This document shows positions 7,437-9,996 of a stretch of 9,996 nt of DNA, piece after piece. Numbering within the stretch: the stretch's first letter is position 1; each line of letters starts with the position of its first letter. This stretch comes from G963665545 sp963665545. Its GTDB lineage: Bacteria; Pseudomonadota; Gammaproteobacteria; Xanthomonadales; SZUA-36. A model generated the notes under the pieces. That model made no database searches, was not told the DNA's origin, and saw only the letters and a list, made by a program, of their open reading frames with translations. The translations under genes were made by a program, and so were the position numbers. The stretch is from the NCBI GenBank assembly GCA_963665545.2, contig CAXXKZ010000008.1, positions 1-9,996 of the forward strand, written 5' to 3'.

Positions 7437-8300
7437 ATGAAACGCAGAGAATTGTTGACCGCAATGGCCGCTGCAGGTGCGAGTGTAATACTACCGTCCC
7501 GCAGCTTCGCGGCCGCGGGTCATTCGCGGGTTGTCGTTGACGGCCTTGACACCAGTGTGCTGAATGAAGAGTTTCTGGATCTTCTGAGAAAGGGTGGTGT
7601 CAGCAGCGTCCACAAGACAACCGGCGACCTGAACAGCTATGGCGCCCTGCATCAGTTTGTTAACGAGAACGCCGATACGATCATGTTTGCAAGAAGTGCT
7701 GCCGATATCCACGCGGCCAGGGCGGCCGGAAAAATTGCCCTGACCACCGGCGCGCAGCACGCCAACTATCTTGAAAAAGCACTGGACAAGACGCACCTGG
7801 CGACTTATACGCCGCTGGCGCCAGCCCTGCGCACCTTCTATGAGCTGGGACTGCGAACCCAGGGTATCTGTTACAACGTGACCAATATCTTCGGCGGCGG
7901 CTGTATGGACCACGCAGTGCCTCTGACACGCGTGGGCCGGCGGCTGGTGGAGGAGGTCCACAGGCTTAGTATCATCCTAGACGTGGGTGGGCACACAGGC
8001 GATCAAACGAGTCTGGATGCCATCGAGATGTCGGGCGGCGTGCCGGTTGTATGTACGCATACCAATGTCGCCGCATTGAACCCCAACCCGAGGGCGATCT
8101 CGGACCGGCTTGCCGAGGCCATCGCAGGATCTGGTGGCGTGATCGGTGTGACGGCAATCAGTGATTTTCAAATGCGTAATCCTAATAATTACAAGGCCCA
8201 TGGCCCCCGCAGCCCGCAGGCTTCGCTGAATGTACACCTGGATCAATATGACCATCTGAAGCGCCTTGTCGGCGCCGAATATATCGGACTTGGGCCTTGA
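7437..8300 (+). CDS. M19 membrane-dipeptidase relative, Tat-exported, truncated by a frameshift
   Basis: The readable frame gives 287 residues. It opens with a Tat-type signal (MKRRELL, hydrophobic stretch to about SFAAAG). Recognisable M19 blocks are RVGRRLVEEVHRLSIILDV (about 165-183), GHTGDQTSLDAI, VVCTHTNVAALNPNPRAISD (204-223) and GGVIGVTAISDF. Classical M19 enzymes are dizinc dipeptidases that accept a D-residue at the C-terminal side, and the mammalian member also opens carbapenems. Two His ligands seem kept (H186, H208). The N-terminal HxD motif instead reads L37-D-T39 in DGLDTS, and the bridging Glu appears as Q107, so classical metal binding is doubtful. The frame ends at TGA 8298-8300, just where the conserved 'GLGLDF' block should continue; the rest is found out of frame to 8536. 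Second gene of the hydrolase operon. Family confident; whether it works is unclear. Confidence 0.82.
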   Translation: MKRRELLTAMAAAGASVILPSRSFAAAGHSRVVVDGLDTSVLNEEFLDLLRKGGVSSVHKTTGDLNSYGALHQFVNENADTIMFARSAADIHAARAAGKIALTTGAQHANYLEKALDKTHLATYTPLAPALRTFYELGLRTQGICYNVTNIFGGGCMDHAVPLTRVGRRLVEEVHRLSIILDVGGHTGDQTSLDAIEMSGGVPVVCTHTNVAALNPNPRAISDRLAEAIAGSGGVIGVTAISDFQMRNPNNYKAHGPRSPQASLNVHLDQYDHLKRLVGAEYIGLGP

Positions 8301-8536
8301 TTTCGTCTGGGGTTGGGGCGATGACTTCAACCAGGATCATACCCAGTCAATGACCTTCCCCACCGGACACGCTTAGCGATGGGGGTCCGATCATGCTCGT
8401 CAAGGGCTATGAAAACATCTCTAAACTGGCCAACGTCGAAAATGGCCTGAGGCAGCGCGGCTGGAACCAGACTGAACTGGATCAACTGCTGGGTGGAAAC
8501 TGGATGCGGGTTTACCGCGAAGTTTGGGGTGGCTGA
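8296..8536 (+). pseudogene. Out-of-frame C-terminal part of the M19 dipeptidase relative (two frameshifts)
   Basis: One base after the interrupted frame, reading from 8296 restores LDFVWGWGDDFNQDHTQSMTF, the expected M19 'GxDF' region. This second frame would stop at TAG 8374-8376. Moving one base again at the CCCC run (8358-8361) restores PPDTLSDGGPIMLVKGYENI and then the typical M19 ending LLGGNWMRVYREVWGG, with a stop at 8534-8536. Removing one base in GGGCC (8292-8296) and one in CCCC gives a continuous 365-residue protein, the usual family length. Both changes are single extra bases in short homopolymers. They may be sequencing or assembly errors, or a recent inactivation; the otherwise intact coding sequence argues against long decay. 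Confidence 0.8.
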
Positions 8537-8554
8537 TCTAGCGGGCATTTCCCA

Positions 8555-8595
8555 TTGAGGGCTGTTTGCACCTTCACGTTATAGTTCGTGAGGTG
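8555..8595 (+). promoter_or_regulatory. Candidate promoter with an inverted repeat ahead of the AraC-type gene
   Basis: CACCTTCACG (8569-8578) can pair with CGTGAGGTG (8587-8595), with one bulged base and an 8-base loop. The loop holds TATAGT (8580-8585), close to a -10 box. TTGAGG (8555-8560) lies 19 bases upstream, a long but tolerable spacing for a -35 box. The arrangement fits a promoter overlapped by an operator, for example for autoregulation. No T-run follows, so it is not a good terminator. The promoter call is weak; the inverted repeat itself is plain in the sequence. Confidence 0.35.
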
Positions 8596-8630
8596 GTCTG
8601 AAATTCGCCGACAACCGCTGGGGCAATGAT

Positions 8631-9695
8631 ATGGGTAGTTACTCGAGCATCTACGGGACAAAACGGTTTTATTACGACATTAACGATATGATCGGTCCCG
8701 ACTGCGCAGCCGGCATCGCTGGCTTTGAACCAGCGCCCTGGCAGCCTTACTCCCCGGAGCAGGGATTGAGGCTGGGGGAACCGGGGGTGCGAAGCGAGAG
8801 CCAGACAGGATTCACTGAAGTCGTCCACGTTGACGATGGCTTGCACGCGGTGATTATTGACTGGCCCAAACATGCCGGCCATAGCACGGAAGCAGAATGG
8901 GTTGAATTTCTGGATACCCGATATGGGTGGCTCTATTTTGGACTTGAGGGTGAGGGAAAGCTAAAAGTTGAGGGTTTTGGACCAGCACGGCGTAATGGTG
9001 CAACATGCTCGTTGACTGTAACCCCCCGTAAAAGCACCTATATTTGGCACAACGGTCCGGCGAGTATGCGCCGCGGTGTCAGCATTGCCTTCCACGCCCG
9101 CTACCTGAATGTTCATTATCCGGATTTACTGAACCTCTGCCGACATTCCCTGGGTGAGTGGTTTGCCGGGCGTGAGGTAACACTCAGAGACTTTGATTTG
9201 CCGTTTCTGCCGGTAATGAACAGCGCCACAGCCGCCCTTCTGAATTTGAGCCTGGAAGGTGAACTTCGTTATCGTTTCGTCTGTTCTACGGTACAGCAAC
9301 TGCTCTGTTTGGGTTTGGCGGCGCTGGTCCAAAAAGAATTCGAGGAAGTCCGTCCGGCCCGCCTGTCCAGTCGGGACAAGTCTGTATTGCGTCAAGTTCG
9401 CGATACGCTGGTCAGTGATCTGGCGGATCCGCCGAGCGTTGAACAGATGGTTGAACGGTTTGGCAGTAATCGCAACAAGCTTCGATTCGGTTTCAAGGCG
9501 CTATATGGGATGACCATCTCCGAATATCTATACCGGGAACGTATGGCCCGGGCGTTCAGCCTGCTGACTGCAACCGGGCTGTCGGTCACGGAAGTTGCCG
9601 CCACTGTCGGCTATGGGCATGCATCCAATTTCACCACTGCCTTCAAGCGTGAGTTCGGCCGTACACCAAGAGAAATCGCACGGACTTCACATTAA
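8631..9695 (+). CDS. AraC-family transcriptional regulator, PchR-like
   Basis: This is a 354-residue DNA-binding activator or repressor. The ATG at 8631 follows a GGGG tract by 7 bases; no better start is seen. The C-terminal 90 residues hold the two AraC helix-turn-helix units, at about 268-290 (VEQMVERFGSNRNKLRFGF) and 318-340 (VTEVAATVGYGHASNFTTAF). The family signature ends in FKREFGRTPREIA. The N-terminal half (about 70-160) reads as a cupin-like sensing domain. The block 'NRNKLRFGFKALYGMTISEYL' is typical of PchR-type regulators, many of which control TonB-dependent receptors and respond to the molecule those receptors import. It lies 94 bases after the hydrolase operon on the same strand and probably regulates the whole locus. 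The effector is unknown. Confidence 0.92.
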   Translation: MGSYSSIYGTKRFYYDINDMIGPDCAAGIAGFEPAPWQPYSPEQGLRLGEPGVRSESQTGFTEVVHVDDGLHAVIIDWPKHAGHSTEAEWVEFLDTRYGWLYFGLEGEGKLKVEGFGPARRNGATCSLTVTPRKSTYIWHNGPASMRRGVSIAFHARYLNVHYPDLLNLCRHSLGEWFAGREVTLRDFDLPFLPVMNSATAALLNLSLEGELRYRFVCSTVQQLLCLGLAALVQKEFEEVRPARLSSRDKSVLRQVRDTLVSDLADPPSVEQMVERFGSNRNKLRFGFKALYGMTISEYLYRERMARAFSLLTATGLSVTEVAATVGYGHASNFTTAFKREFGRTPREIARTSH

Positions 9696-9996
9696 AATTA
9701 GTCTCGCTTCCCTCGGCAAGGCTTCCGCTCATTGACTTATCTAACCGGGACCGGCTAACCGCATTATCGGTCCGTCATTTGGTCATTTGTCGATTTGTTC
9801 GTTCCAATTGCAAATCCTCGTTTGCGAAGCCACCGAGACTGTGGGAATCCAGGTGGGCGCAGAAGCAAGATATCGATGATGCCCCCTATGTAGATACCCT
9901 CAGTCCCCACTCTTGGGCATCGAAAGGTCTAATTTCCATTCTACCGCAAGCCCGGTTGCCCCAGGTGGACTGATTTCATTCCCCATTCGCCATACT
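9696..9996. other. Non-coding right end, no gene recognised
   Basis: About 300 bases follow the regulator to the window edge. A 6-bp inverted repeat, GGACCG (9748-9753) with CGGTCC (9768-9773), could be a weak terminator for the regulator, though only short T stretches follow. Next comes an 8-base tandem repeat, GTCATTTG twice (9774-9789), plus a related TCGATTTG. Short open frames on both strands have no recognisable product. Nothing here can be called a gene. Confidence 0.5.

Noticed and set aside
8292..8376. Programmed +1 frameshifting (CCT before TGA, GCT before TAG) in the dipeptidase gene
   Set aside because: The first site superficially resembles a +1 slip before a stop codon. The second break is best placed in the CCCC run at 8358-8361 rather than at the stop, and two programmed shifts in one enzyme gene would be extraordinary. 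Indels are simpler.
1..9996. CRISPR arrays, tRNA, rRNA or an insertion sequence
   Set aside because: No spaced repeats, cloverleaf, rRNA-like sequence or transposase reading frame was seen on either strand.

Overview
The window looks like accessory chromosome from a Gram-negative bacterium. Signs of this are a TonB-dependent outer-membrane receptor, two Tat-type (twin-arginine) signal peptides, one Sec-type signal peptide and strong GGAGG ribosome sites. The moderately GC-rich sequence and the style of the receptor (a TAEKRE-type TonB box) suggest an aquatic, oligotrophic gammaproteobacterium or a sphingomonad-like proteobacterium. That placement is inference; nothing here fixes the taxon.

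Layout, left to right. (1) Minus strand, 1-1504: a secreted gamma-glutamyltransferase-family (Ntn, peptidase T3) enzyme that runs off the left edge. (2) A 400-base divergent gap. (3) Plus strand, 1905-4169: a TonB-dependent receptor. (4) A short convergent gap. (5) Minus strand, 4307-5455: an FAD-dependent D-amino acid dehydrogenase that resembles D-arginine dehydrogenase DauA. (6) A 308-base divergent gap with two inverted repeats. (7) Plus strand, probably co-transcribed: an exported S12/CubicO serine hydrolase with a C-terminal beta-barrel-like domain (5764-7347), then a Tat-exported M19 membrane-dipeptidase relative (7437-8536). The M19 gene is interrupted by two single-base frameshifts. 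(8) An AraC/PchR-type regulator (8631-9695) preceded by an inverted repeat. (9) About 300 bases with no recognisable gene.

Taken together the genes look like a dedicated uptake and degradation locus. The receptor would import a bulky substrate across the outer membrane. Up to three exported amide hydrolases (T3, S12, M19) would cut it in the periplasm. A D-amino acid dehydrogenase would oxidise a released D-amino acid, and the AraC/PchR-like protein would sense the compound. All four enzyme families have members that act on D-amino-acid-containing peptides or on beta-lactams. My leading hypothesis is therefore catabolism of a D-amino-acid-containing peptide, possibly a natural product such as a beta-lactam with a D-amino side chain. 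This rests on family membership and gene neighbourhood only. Several enzymes lack key residues of the classical family members, so the substrate is probably not the textbook one for any of them.
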